From: Thiomicrorhabdus sp965603495
Lineage (GTDB): Bacteria; Pseudomonadota; Gammaproteobacteria; Thiomicrospirales; Thiomicrospiraceae
Assembly (NCBI GenBank): GCA_965603495.1
Contig: CBFDDF010000001.1
Span: 124,001-188,000, forward strand
Reading direction: 5' to 3'
DNA: 64,000 nt
In this document: in pieces, positions 1 to 7,828 of the stretch
Numbering within the stretch: the stretch's first letter is position 1
How the letters are laid out: each line of letters begins with the position of its first letter
Notes under the pieces: generated by a model
Seen by the model: the letters and a program-made list of their open reading frames with translations, nothing else
The model's database searches: none
What the model was told of the DNA's origin: nothing
Program-made: the position numbers and the translations under genes

Positions 1-444
1 TTACGGCATCGGGAGTCTCCACAGTTAACCGGCATGATTTTAGACTATTTACCGGAGGCAATTGCTTTGGGTGGGTTAGTTGCCTTGGCTTCTCCGTTAG
101 CAGCCTTAATGGCTTTGCTGATTGGATTGCAAAATCTTCCTGAAGGATTTAACACATATCGTGAACTCGTTAAAAGTGGAGAAAAAAGTTCAAGACATAT
201 CTTGCTCATCATGTCTTTATTGGTCGTTATTGGACCTATTTCTGGCTTGTTCGGATATTTCTTTCTTGTGGGGCATGAATTAATATTGGGTGCGATGATG
301 TTGTTTGCTGCAGGGGGGATTCTTTATATAGTTTTTCAAGATATTGCTCCTCAGTCGCACCTAGATAAACATTGGATGCCTCCACTTGGCGCGGTTTTGG
401 GTTTCAGTATTGCATTATTAGGCGAGATGATTTTGACCACTTAA
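1..444 (+). CDS. ZIP-family divalent metal transporter, C-terminal part (5' end outside window)
   Basis: The reading frame is open from base 1, so the gene starts upstream of the window; the ATG at 34 is internal. The visible 148 residues are mostly hydrophobic helices. They contain two ZIP-type metal-site motifs, PEAIALGG in one helix and NLPEGF in the next, where ZIP proteins place their metal-binding acidic residues. ZIP proteins (ZupT-like in bacteria) move Zn2+, Fe2+ or other divalent metals across the inner membrane into the cytoplasm. Substrate cannot be told from this fragment. It converges on the ATPase operon, with 61 bp between the two stop codons and no clear hairpin there. Confidence 0.8.
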   Translation, partial: LRHRESPQLTGMILDYLPEAIALGGLVALASPLAALMALLIGLQNLPEGFNTYRELVKSGEKSSRHILLIMSLLVVIGPISGLFGYFFLVGHELILGAMMLFAAGGILYIVFQDIAPQSHLDKHWMPPLGAVLGFSIALLGEMILTT

Positions 445-505
445 TTAAGAGTTGCGGTTAATAATGGCATCATGTCCCGTGTTCTTAAAGCCAGCCCTGC
501 TCGTT

Positions 506-1357
506 TTAACCCTTTCTGGGTTTCAATATTTCGATATCTGACTGATTTAGCAGGATAACCTCAATTTCTTCAATAATTTCTTCTTGCCGTAAGACATTAA
601 TCTTATGTAAAAGTGCATCAGTTTTCTTATCAAGATGTTGGGTGGCATTTTCTAAATGATGAATACGTCGCTGGTTTTCTGCCATCAGTGATGTATAAAG
701 AATTCGATGCAAGGCATTCTGAAGGTGGTAATCGGTTAATTCAAGCAAAAACTTTTTAGGCGTAATGTTCAATAGTGGAGCCTGGTTAAAGGTAATATTT
801 TCATAATTCAACTTGGTAAAAGAAGGTAGGAGCTTTTCAATACAAGGTTCGTTATAGGGTTCATTATGATAAATTGCATATAGAGAGGTGGGTTGTTTAA
901 TGGTTGACAGGGTTTGTATCAAAAGCTCCACCACACTGATAATTTCTTCAGTAATATTGGCGCCTTTTAGATAGGTTATATTTGGCATTAACTCAGACAA
1001 AAGGGTCTGGAGTTTATTGCCTAAGCCAATCACAAGCGTGTCTTTTTCTGTACTTGAAACAAATGATTGTTCAAATTGATTTAGCAGTTGGCCATTAAAA
1101 TCTCCACAAAACCCACGTTCTGAACCTATCAGTAAAACAATCTTTGAAGCGGGTTCCGTGTCTGGCAATGTTTCAGGATAAAAGGTCATAAAATCAGAGG
1201 CAATAGTCTCAATGCTGTCTGAAATAGCGACTTGTGCTTGAATAAATTGTTCTAATTTATGTGCTTCCATCTGGGCAAGCGTCTTCATAGAATTCATGAT
1301 GTTTCTAATATCATGCAATTTTTCACGGGTGATATTAAGTTCGTGATAGCGTGCCAT
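506..1357 (-). CDS. atpG: F-type ATPase gamma subunit (N-ATPase-like operon)
   Basis: This is the central rotor stalk of F1, 283 residues, the usual gamma size. The N-terminal helix carries a TREKLHDIRNIMNSMKTL-type stretch, as in gamma subunits that begin with a helix entering the alpha3beta3 hexamer. The middle has the conserved GFCGDFN turn. The C-terminal helix has SLMAENQRRIHHLENAT, matching the conserved gamma C-terminus. It is the last gene of the operon and overlaps the alpha gene by 23 bp, which suggests translational coupling. The sequence is more divergent than housekeeping gamma subunits, like the alpha subunit beside it. Confidence 0.88.
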   Translation of the reverse strand: MARYHELNITREKLHDIRNIMNSMKTLAQMEAHKLEQFIQAQVAISDSIETIASDFMTFYPETLPDTEPASKIVLLIGSERGFCGDFNGQLLNQFEQSFVSSTEKDTLVIGLGNKLQTLLSELMPNITYLKGANITEEIISVVELLIQTLSTIKQPTSLYAIYHNEPYNEPCIEKLLPSFTKLNYENITFNQAPLLNITPKKFLLELTDYHLQNALHRILYTSLMAENQRRIHHLENATQHLDKKTDALLHKINVLRQEEIIEEIEVILLNQSDIEILKPRKG

Positions 1358-2864
1358 CAGGACTTTCCGTAATGTTGGTTGGGATGCTTGTATTGGGATT
1401 TAACCAGCCAACAAGTGCACTCTTCCATTGATCTCGAGAACTGTCGATAGTCAGTCTGGAACGGGTTACTTGGGATGCTAGGGCTTTAAGGCTTTCAGCT
1501 AAGCTGACTAGGGGCATCTCAATGAATAAGTCATCATTAAAAGCAATGAGCCATGCCAGTTGAAATTCGATGGTTTTGGGTGATAGATGCTCTTGTTTTA
1601 GTAGTTCTCGTAGTACTCTACCCCGTTGAATGGCTTTTTCAATACGGGCATCTAATCTCGTCCCAAATCGGGTAAAGACTTCTAGCTCCATGTATTGGAG
1701 ATAATCCAATTTCATATGCCCGGCTTCTTCTTTTATGCGAGGGTGCTGGGCTTGGCCGCCAATACGTGATACCGAGCGCCCGATATCTATCGCAGGACGA
1801 AAGCCAGAAACAAATAGTTCACGATTCAAGTAGATTTGACCATCGGTAATCGAAATGAGATTCGTGGGGATATAAGCCGCAATTTCGCCTTGCTGAGTTT
1901 CAATGATGGGGAGTGCTGTCATACTCCCTCCACCGTATTTTGAATTTAGATTAGTTGCTCTTTCCAGTAAGCGCGCATGTACATAAAAGATATCTCCAGG
2001 ATAGGCTTCTCGTCCAGGAGGTCGTCGTAAGAGTAAAGACAGTTCACGGTATATTTTCGCATGCGTAGAAAGGTCATCATAGACCACCAAGGTATCTTTA
2101 CCACGTTGCATCCAAAACTCGGCAATGGTGCAACCTGCAAAGGGGGCTAAATATTGTAAACCCGGCAATGCACTGGCTTGTGAAGTCACAATCGTGGTAT
2201 AGCTTAGTGCATCATGTTTACGCAGTAACTCAATGGTATTGACGATGGTCGAACGTTTCTGGCCGATTAAGACATACACACAGTAAACATTCTTGTCATG
2301 CTGATTGATAATCGTATCGATTGCCAGAGTACTCCGTCCAAGGCCTTCATCACCGATAATCAGTTGACGCTGGCCTTTTCCGATGGGAATCATCGTATCA
2401 ATAATCTTATTGCCAGTATAGAGAGGCTTATGCACCTTATCGCGCGCAATAATGGGCGGAGAGAGCCTTTCCAAGGGCTGTTTGAGCGTAGTAATAGGTG
2501 CACTTTTACCATCTAGTGGAATACCTAATGGATCAATGACACGTCCTAGAAGGCTATCTCCTACGGGGATATTAATACTATGTTGTGACAGATAGGCATT
2601 CTGACCAGAGGTCAGTTCGGGCGTTTCATGTAAGAGTATGACACCGATTAATTCTTGGGTGAGTTCGAATACGAAACCTTGGCTACCCTCTTCAAAGAAG
2701 ATAATTTCATCCATTTTTGCCGTCGGTAATCCACTGACCCAAACAATGCCATCTCCGACAGATACGACGTAACCCAATTCCGTTAGCGCTATATCTAATT
2801 GGTAAAGATTGAGCCAATCTTCAACTTTTTTAAAAAAAGGAGGAGCTGAATCAACCATTTTCAT
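1335..2864 (-). CDS. atpA: F-type ATPase alpha subunit with altered P-loop
   Basis: Non-catalytic nucleotide-binding subunit of F1, 509 residues, normal length. Recognised by IPIGKGQRQLIIGD, then RRPPGREAYPGDIFYVHARLLERA, and by ISITDGQIYLNRELFVSGFRPAIDIGRSVSRIG. The P-loop reads GDEGLGRST, where alpha subunits normally have GDRQTGKT. The lysine that contacts the nucleotide phosphates is therefore arginine; the codon is CGG and lies near position 2340. The QTG part is also lost. Alpha sites are not catalytic, so the enzyme may still work, but nucleotide binding at these sites should be changed. It overlaps the b gene by 14 bp and the gamma gene by 23 bp. Confidence 0.93.
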   Translation of the reverse strand: MKMVDSAPPFFKKVEDWLNLYQLDIALTELGYVVSVGDGIVWVSGLPTAKMDEIIFFEEGSQGFVFELTQELIGVILLHETPELTSGQNAYLSQHSINIPVGDSLLGRVIDPLGIPLDGKSAPITTLKQPLERLSPPIIARDKVHKPLYTGNKIIDTMIPIGKGQRQLIIGDEGLGRSTLAIDTIINQHDKNVYCVYVLIGQKRSTIVNTIELLRKHDALSYTTIVTSQASALPGLQYLAPFAGCTIAEFWMQRGKDTLVVYDDLSTHAKIYRELSLLLRRPPGREAYPGDIFYVHARLLERATNLNSKYGGGSMTALPIIETQQGEIAAYIPTNLISITDGQIYLNRELFVSGFRPAIDIGRSVSRIGGQAQHPRIKEEAGHMKLDYLQYMELEVFTRFGTRLDARIEKAIQRGRVLRELLKQEHLSPKTIEFQLAWLIAFNDDLFIEMPLVSLAESLKALASQVTRSRLTIDSSRDQWKSALVGWLNPNTSIPTNITESPDGTLSRT

Positions 2865-3624
2865 GAGAAAGTTCCATAAAATGATTTAACTCATCGTGCA
2901 GGTTCATGCGTAATGTCCAAGAACCTATATGAATGCGAAGTCCAGCAAGGAGTTCGGGAGCTTCTTGAAAACTTATAATGACAGCATGGCCACACAGTGC
3001 AGAGAGTTTAGCCTCTAATTGTTTGCTTTGTTTGTTAGGCAGAGGGTATGCACTGACCGCGGTTATTTTATCAGGGGCGCTATTACAAGCATTCTGCAAG
3101 GTGGCTAGATTCTCCGTCGATAAGCCATCGAATTTTTCGATCAGTAAGTCGAATAAACGTAACTCAGCCTCCGGACCCGCGATGGAACTGAGCAACTTAG
3201 CTGCAAATTGAGCCCCTTGTTCATGGGCTATGAGTTGGTAGCTATTTTGAGTTTCAGCAAGTGTTTGTCGAGCAATAACCACCTCTTTTTCACGTTCAGT
3301 ATAAAGTTCATCCTTTAATTTTTTAAGTTGATCCTTGCGCTCTTGTTGCAGGGTTTGCTCAAGTGTCTCTTGCAGTTGTTGTTTTTCTTGTGCCCATTCA
3401 GTTAATCGTTTTTGATATTGCTCTTGTAGGATCTCAGCCTGCGCCATTTGATCAGCTGCTTCCTGTAAGGTATTTTCAATGGTTGCACGACGCTTTTCGA
3501 GCGCTGCCAACACGGGACGGTAAAGAAAATGTTTCAGTATCCACATCAATACTAAAAAATTAATCATTTCCAAGAAAAAAGTCGACCAGTTCAGCTCCAA
3601 TTTAGATTCTCCTTTGGTGTCCAA
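2851..3624 (-). CDS. atpF: F-type ATPase b subunit with delta-like C-terminal extension
   Basis: 257 residues, about 100 longer than an ordinary b subunit. Residues about 10-30 form one membrane helix (FFLEMINFLVLMWILKHF). They are followed by a long charged coiled coil to about residue 130, the peripheral stalk. The C-terminal part ends in PELLAGLRIHIGSWTLRMNL, which resembles the end of the delta subunit (IGG...IGD...D.S). No separate delta gene is present in the operon, so this protein probably supplies both functions, as is known for the N-ATPase class. It sits between the c and alpha genes, 4 bp after the c gene and overlapping alpha by 14 bp. Confidence 0.85.
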   Translation of the reverse strand: MDTKGESKLELNWSTFFLEMINFLVLMWILKHFLYRPVLAALEKRRATIENTLQEAADQMAQAEILQEQYQKRLTEWAQEKQQLQETLEQTLQQERKDQLKKLKDELYTEREKEVVIARQTLAETQNSYQLIAHEQGAQFAAKLLSSIAGPEAELRLFDLLIEKFDGLSTENLATLQNACNSAPDKITAVSAYPLPNKQSKQLEAKLSALCGHAVIISFQEAPELLAGLRIHIGSWTLRMNLHDELNHFMELSHENG

Positions 3625-3628
3625 TGCT

Positions 3629-3895
3629 TCACTTTATAAGGTACTCAAGCAATGGATTGCGGAAAAGCACGATGAGTACGATGACAAGCACATAGATAGC
3701 CAGTGATTCAATCATGGCCAAACCAATGAATAAGGTTCGCATAATTGAGGTTTCGGCTTCGGGCTGACGCGCAATCGCATCTAATGCTTTACTAATGGCC
3801 CAGCCCATCGCGAGCGCGGGGAACATAACCCCTAGCGAAATGCCAATAACAGCAACCATGGTCGATGCGGTAACAAGTGTAGAAAGATCAGTCAT
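3629..3895 (-). CDS. atpE: F-type ATPase c subunit (membrane rotor ring)
   Basis: 88 residues forming two helices joined by the polar loop ARQPEAE, the hallmark of c subunits. The ion-carrying carboxylate is Glu63 in GLAMIESLAIY. Counting from the loop, the position occupied by Gln32 in the Na+-binding ring of Ilyobacter is Met30 here. The residue after Glu-Ser is Leu instead of Thr, while the Tyr five residues after the Glu is kept. This half-complete Na+ ligand set suggests proton coupling, but the specificity is an inference. It lies 3 bp after the a-subunit gene and 4 bp before the b gene. Confidence 0.92.
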   Translation of the reverse strand: MTDLSTLVTASTMVAVIGISLGVMFPALAMGWAISKALDAIARQPEAETSIMRTLFIGLAMIESLAIYVLVIVLIVLFRNPLLEYLIK

Positions 3896-3898
3896 AGA

Positions 3899-4588
3899 TT
3901 ACTCCGTAGTCTTTTGTTGCTTAAGTTGTTGAGCCTGAATGCCGCCAGCAATATATACCAATGCAAGCATGCCAAAGATATAAGCTTGCACCAAGGCTTC
4001 AATGAGGTGTAGTACTAAAATGGGAATGGGTGCGAGAAAGCCTGCCACTAATAAAATGAGTAATGCGGTCATTTCTAGGCTCATCATATTGCCAAATAAA
4101 CGTACCGCAAGCGCGATGGTACGGGTTACCTCGCTAATTAGGTTAAAGGGTAAGAGCAGAGGGCTAGGACTGAGAAAATGATGAAAGTATGCTTTCATGC
4201 CTAGAATGCGAATACCAAACCAGTGTACTGACAAAAAAACGATAACAGCAAGGCTTGCTGTTGCAGATAAATCTCGAGTAGGTGAATGCACGCCTGGAAT
4301 AATGCCACTAAGATTTGAGAGAACCAAAAATATCCAAATGCTACCGATAAATACCGTTAATTGTTTTGTCTGTTGTGGCGCGACGGAGGATATAGCGCCT
4401 TCAATGGTGATGACAACGGCTTCGAGTGCCGTTTGAATTTTCCCTGGATCTTGAGAGAGTCTTCGAGTGAAGAGCCACGATAAAACACCCAATACCAGCA
4501 TAATCACCCAGGTCGTCACCACCGTGTTGGAAACTTCCACGGGACCAATCATAAAGAGGATGTTAATGTCTAATCCTGAATCATTCAT
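3899..4588 (-). CDS. atpB: F-type ATPase a subunit (ion channel)
   Basis: 229 residues with about five to six hydrophobic helices. The fourth or fifth helix carries ALAVRLFGNMMSLEMTALL, which includes the essential arginine of the a subunit that faces the c-ring carboxylate, followed by the invariant FGNM. The last helix, EALVQAYIFGMLALVYIAGG, has the conserved Q.Y.F segment. It forms the two half-channels for ions in the membrane. The protein is shorter than the approximately 270-residue housekeeping a subunit, as in N-type ATPases. It starts 7 bp after the AtpQ-like gene; there is no room for atpR, which normally stands between them. Confidence 0.92.
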   Translation of the reverse strand: MNDSGLDINILFMIGPVEVSNTVVTTWVIMLVLGVLSWLFTRRLSQDPGKIQTALEAVVITIEGAISSVAPQQTKQLTVFIGSIWIFLVLSNLSGIIPGVHSPTRDLSATASLAVIVFLSVHWFGIRILGMKAYFHHFLSPSPLLLPFNLISEVTRTIALAVRLFGNMMSLEMTALLILLVAGFLAPIPILVLHLIEALVQAYIFGMLALVYIAGGIQAQQLKQQKTTE

Positions 4589-4595
4589 CGAATCC

Positions 4596-4871
4596 CTAAG
4601 CCTTTCTTATCGTTAAATAAACATTAACGGCACCGACTAATACACCGAGTAAAATTAAACTAATACTCCAACTAATAGAGTAGTCCATTGATTGACGCTC
4701 GTCTAGCCATTGGCCCAAATAGGCGCCCACAATGACTGGCAAAATAAACAATACACCCAGCACACCTAAATACATAGTTTGTGCGATTAGGGTGGGACGA
4801 TCCTCCTCAGCTTTCTTAATACGGGCGGCTTGACGTTCAACTTGTTTTTTTAAATCCTGTTTATCAAGCAT
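4596..4871 (-). CDS. atpQ: AtpQ-like small membrane protein (ATPase gene 1 / AtpI-type)
   Basis: 91 residues. A charged N-terminal helix rich in Lys, Arg and Glu (to about residue 28) is followed by two membrane helices (TMYLGVLGVLFILPVIVGAYLG and the segment ISWSISLILLGVLVGAVNVY). This is the layout of the AtpI/'ATPase gene 1' family, whose N-ATPase member is called AtpQ. Members are linked to c-ring assembly or Mg2+/Ca2+ supply, without a settled role. It sits between epsilon and the a subunit, exactly where atpQ stands in N-ATPase operons. The name rests on position and topology, so it is less sure than the core subunits. Confidence 0.75.
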   Translation of the reverse strand: MLDKQDLKKQVERQAARIKKAEEDRPTLIAQTMYLGVLGVLFILPVIVGAYLGQWLDERQSMDYSISWSISLILLGVLVGAVNVYLTIRKA

Positions 4872-4877
4872 AGTGCA

Positions 4878-5279
4878 CTAGGCTCCTGTTCGACTCATTT
4901 CCCAAAGACCTTTAAGGACTTCTTCTTCCATGCGTCGTAAACTCTGGTTTTGTTGGTATAACAGCATCTCTTCTTCGAGTAACTGCTCCTGTAATAGGGA
5001 GTTAATGTGCATATAATCCGAATCAATTACAAAATGTCGGGTAGATAAAGTGAGTTTGTTTTTATCAAAGTAAAGCAAAGCTCTTGTCGCAGCGATATAT
5101 TGCCAGTTTTGCTCCCCCACCTTAAAGCGAGACAGTCCCATGACCAATGAAGTCATCATGCGAGTGTGCCCTGGTAGAAGGCCAAAACTTCCGCTTTGGT
5201 CTTCACCGACAAACGACGTGATGTCTGTATAGGTTTCAGCATGGGTTGCATCTTGTATTAAAAGTGTCAATGTCATCAT
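4878..5279 (-). CDS. atpC: F-type ATPase epsilon subunit
   Basis: 133 residues. The N-terminal half is the epsilon beta-sandwich, recognisable by GEDQSGSFGLLPGHTRMMTSL, which corresponds to the G.fGILP.H motif of epsilon subunits. The C-terminal half is a pair of helices with Glu, Gln and Arg. The subunit joins gamma to the c-ring and can inhibit ATP hydrolysis. The gene lies directly after beta (3 bp gap), as in both housekeeping and N-type operons. The sequence QDATHAETYTDITSFVGEDQ is typical of the second, divergent class. Confidence 0.87.
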   Translation of the reverse strand: MMTLTLLIQDATHAETYTDITSFVGEDQSGSFGLLPGHTRMMTSLVMGLSRFKVGEQNWQYIAATRALLYFDKNKLTLSTRHFVIDSDYMHINSLLQEQLLEEEMLLYQQNQSLRRMEEEVLKGLWEMSRTGA

Positions 5280-5282
5280 TAC

Positions 5283-6674
5283 CTACTCTGATCTAGTCAT
5301 TGAACCGCGCATGTAGCACTGTTCCTCAGGCATCTTGTCATATTGACCGCTTAAAAAAGCTTCACAGTCATTTAATGTCTGTTCTAAAGGCACGGAGACG
5401 CCTTTAAAGGTTGTTTGCGAGCTGGTTACCCAAAATGGTTGAGTTAAATAACGCTGAAGCCTGCGTGCGCGTATGACGATCAGTTTATCCTTGGGCGATA
5501 ACTCTTCGATTCCGAGCATGGCAATGATGTCTTCAAGTTCATGATAACGTGCAAGGTGTTCACGCACCCCTTCGGCAATCGCGTAATGCCGTGAACCCAG
5601 TGTATAGGCGTCCATTGCTTTACTGCTGGATTGGAGGGGGTCGACAGCAGGGTATATGCCTTTTCCTGCTTGGCTACGAGAGAGAATGACCGAGGTATCG
5701 AGATGGCTGAGAATCGCATTGACTGCGGGATCTGCCATGTCATCCGCAGGTACATAAATGGCCTGTACGGAGGTGATGTTTCCCTGGCGGGTGGAGGTAA
5801 TTCTATCTTCAAGTTCAGCGACTTCGGTGATGAGGGTTGGTTGGTAACCTACCGTCGCAGGCATGCGGCCTAATAGGCTGGAAACTTCACTGCCGGCTTG
5901 GACGAAACGGAAAGTGTTATCCATGACAAACAATACCTCTTTCTTCAAGGTATCACGTAAGTATTCTGCATAGGTCAGAGCTGATAAACCCAAGCGAAAC
6001 CGCACGCCTGGCGATTCATCCATTTGCCCGAAAACAAGCAAGGACTTGGAAAGGATGTTGGCACGTTCCATTTCATACCACAATTCGTGCGCTTCTCGCA
6101 TTCGTTCACCGACACCTGCAAAAACAGAAACCCCTTGATGTAAAGAAGCAACCGCATGCATGAACTCCATGGTTAAAACAGTTTTCCCAACGCCCGCTCC
6201 CCCAAACAATCCGGTTTTACCGCCTTTGACGAATGGACAGAGTAAATCAATGACTTTGATGCCCGTCATTAAAATCTCATTACTACTCATCGTTTCCGAC
6301 AGATCTGGGGGAGAACTGTGTATATTGCGAAAACTCTGGGTTTCTAAAGGTGGGCCACCATCTAGAGGTTCACCAAACAAGTTTAGAACCCGGCCAAGGC
6401 AGTCTGGACTGACTGGCACATGTAATGGAGAACCCGTATCGTAAACAAGCATTCCTCGGAAGAGCCCACTGGCTTTATGGAGTGTAACGGCGCGGATATG
6501 TTGTTTATCTAAGTGCTGATGTACTTCAAATATGCAGGTTTCACCATTGTGGTCGGCGAATAAAGCTTGATTAATCGGCGGTAGTTGCTCGCAAGAAATG
6601 ACCACCACCGGGCCATGCACTTCGGTAATGACACCAATAACTTCGCCTTTATGTTCTTCCTGGAAGTGATTCAT
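5283..6674 (-). CDS. atpD: F-type ATPase beta subunit (catalytic)
   Basis: Catalytic subunit of F1, 463 residues. The P-loop GGAGVGKT is intact near residue 160. The following GVGERMREAHELW carries the catalytic Glu of GERTREG. The Walker B region VMDNTFRFVQAGSEVSSLLG and the segment PATVGYQPTL are standard. The DELSEED region reads IEELSPKD. All catalytic residues I can see are present, in contrast to the alpha subunit. It is the first gene of the operon; in housekeeping operons beta is near the end. The first-place beta-epsilon pair is the mark of the N-ATPase arrangement. Confidence 0.96.
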   Translation of the reverse strand: MNHFQEEHKGEVIGVITEVHGPVVVISCEQLPPINQALFADHNGETCIFEVHQHLDKQHIRAVTLHKASGLFRGMLVYDTGSPLHVPVSPDCLGRVLNLFGEPLDGGPPLETQSFRNIHSSPPDLSETMSSNEILMTGIKVIDLLCPFVKGGKTGLFGGAGVGKTVLTMEFMHAVASLHQGVSVFAGVGERMREAHELWYEMERANILSKSLLVFGQMDESPGVRFRLGLSALTYAEYLRDTLKKEVLFVMDNTFRFVQAGSEVSSLLGRMPATVGYQPTLITEVAELEDRITSTRQGNITSVQAIYVPADDMADPAVNAILSHLDTSVILSRSQAGKGIYPAVDPLQSSSKAMDAYTLGSRHYAIAEGVREHLARYHELEDIIAMLGIEELSPKDKLIVIRARRLQRYLTQPFWVTSSQTTFKGVSVPLEQTLNDCEAFLSGQYDKMPEEQCYMRGSMTRSE

Positions 6675-6708
6675 TTTTGCAGCAGTTCAATTGTGGGCTT
6701 GAATTTTA

Positions 6709-6738
6709 ATTATAGACCCGGAAAAGATCTTTAATCTA
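6709..6738 (-). promoter_or_regulatory. Candidate promoter of the ATPase operon
   Basis: On the minus strand a perfect TATAAT (6709-6714) lies about 35 bases before the atpD start codon. A weak TAGATT hexamer (three of six matching TTGACA) stands 18 bases upstream of it and overlaps the end of the ABC permease gene. The -10 is good and the -35 is poor. The 57-bp gap would also allow read-through from the exporter genes. Confidence 0.35.
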
Positions 6739-7828
6739 ATCTTTTACGGAAAAGCTTAATCGCGAGTACGAGTGTGAGCACTGTAAAAGCCATTAATGTC
6801 AGCAGTTCCGGCAAGAGCTCTGTTAAAGTTGCGCCGCGTAACATGATGCCACGAATTAAGCGCACAAAATGTGTTAAGGGGAGAATCTCTGCAATCCATT
6901 GAGCCATCTTTGGCATGCCGCTAAATGGGAAAATAAAGCCGGAAAGCAAAATCGAAGGTAGCATAATGAAAATGGCCATTTGCAAAGCTTGCAGTTGGGT
7001 GTTTGCCAACGCAGAAAATAATATTCCAAGTGTTAAGTTCGCCGCGATAAAGACGAGTGCAGAAATATAAACATCGGTGATTTGTCCTTGAATCGGCACA
7101 TCGAAAATAAGGACGCCCAGCAATAGAATCAGTGTCACTTGAAAAAAACCGATGATGATATAGGGCAATATCTTGCCCAGCATCAGTTCATTGGAGGTGA
7201 TGGGGGTGTTAATCAATAATTCGAGATTACCGCGTTCGCGTTCTCGCACCAGTGATATAGAGGTAAATATCAGCATGGTCATGGTTAGAATCACGCCAAT
7301 CAGCCCAGGAATAGTGTTGACCGCCGAGCGTCGTTCGGGATTGTAATAATGGCGCACTTCAAAGAGAGGGCTTTTGGGGTGAATTATTTGGCTATCCTGA
7401 TGTAATTGCATGGCGGTCAATTGTTTGGCGGCACCTAAGATAATCGTATCACTGCCATCCACTAATAACTGTGCGGCGGCACGATCATTATCTTGTATGC
7501 GTCTTTCAAAGTCAGAAGGAATCACAATGCCGATGCTGGCATCACCCTTGCGTAATGCGGACTCTATGTCTGTAATGCCGTTGACATATCCATTGAGGTG
7601 AATGACTTGCGTGGCTTGTAAATCGGAAATGAGATCACGCGATAATTGGCTATGGGCGTCGTCAAATACCACTGTGGGAATGTAACGAATATCGGTATTG
7701 ATGGCATAGCCGAATAATAGGATTTGAATGATGGGAATACCAAAAATCATACCAATGGTCATACGATCCCGCTTGAGTTGCCAGATCTCTTTACGGAAGA
7801 CCGCCAGAAGCCGGGTGAACGAAATCAT
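6731..7828 (-). CDS. ABC-2 type transporter permease (YhhJ/YbhR-like)
   Basis: 365 residues. One membrane helix is near residues 25-45 (MIFGIPIIQILLFGYAINTD), followed by a large periplasmic domain to about residue 170. Five or six helices then fill the C-terminal half. Between them SLVRERERGNLELLINTPIT is the conserved cytoplasmic coupling helix of the ABC2 membrane family (RERE.GT.E.L). Such permeases export drugs, lipids or similar hydrophobic compounds. The gene overlaps the ATPase-subunit gene by one base, and the HlyD adaptor precedes both, giving an exporter of the YbhGFSR or YhiI-RbbA-YhhJ type with a single permease. Substrate unknown. Confidence 0.87.
   Translation of the reverse strand: MISFTRLLAVFRKEIWQLKRDRMTIGMIFGIPIIQILLFGYAINTDIRYIPTVVFDDAHSQLSRDLISDLQATQVIHLNGYVNGITDIESALRKGDASIGIVIPSDFERRIQDNDRAAAQLLVDGSDTIILGAAKQLTAMQLHQDSQIIHPKSPLFEVRHYYNPERRSAVNTIPGLIGVILTMTMLIFTSISLVRERERGNLELLINTPITSNELMLGKILPYIIIGFFQVTLILLLGVLIFDVPIQGQITDVYISALVFIAANLTLGILFSALANTQLQALQMAIFIMLPSILLSGFIFPFSGMPKMAQWIAEILPLTHFVRLIRGIMLRGATLTELLPELLTLMAFTVLTLVLAIKLFRKRLD

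Noticed and set aside
3629..3895. Na+-specific c subunit
   Set aside because: Gln/Glu at the first-helix site and Thr after Glu-Ser are missing, so Na+ coupling is not supported.
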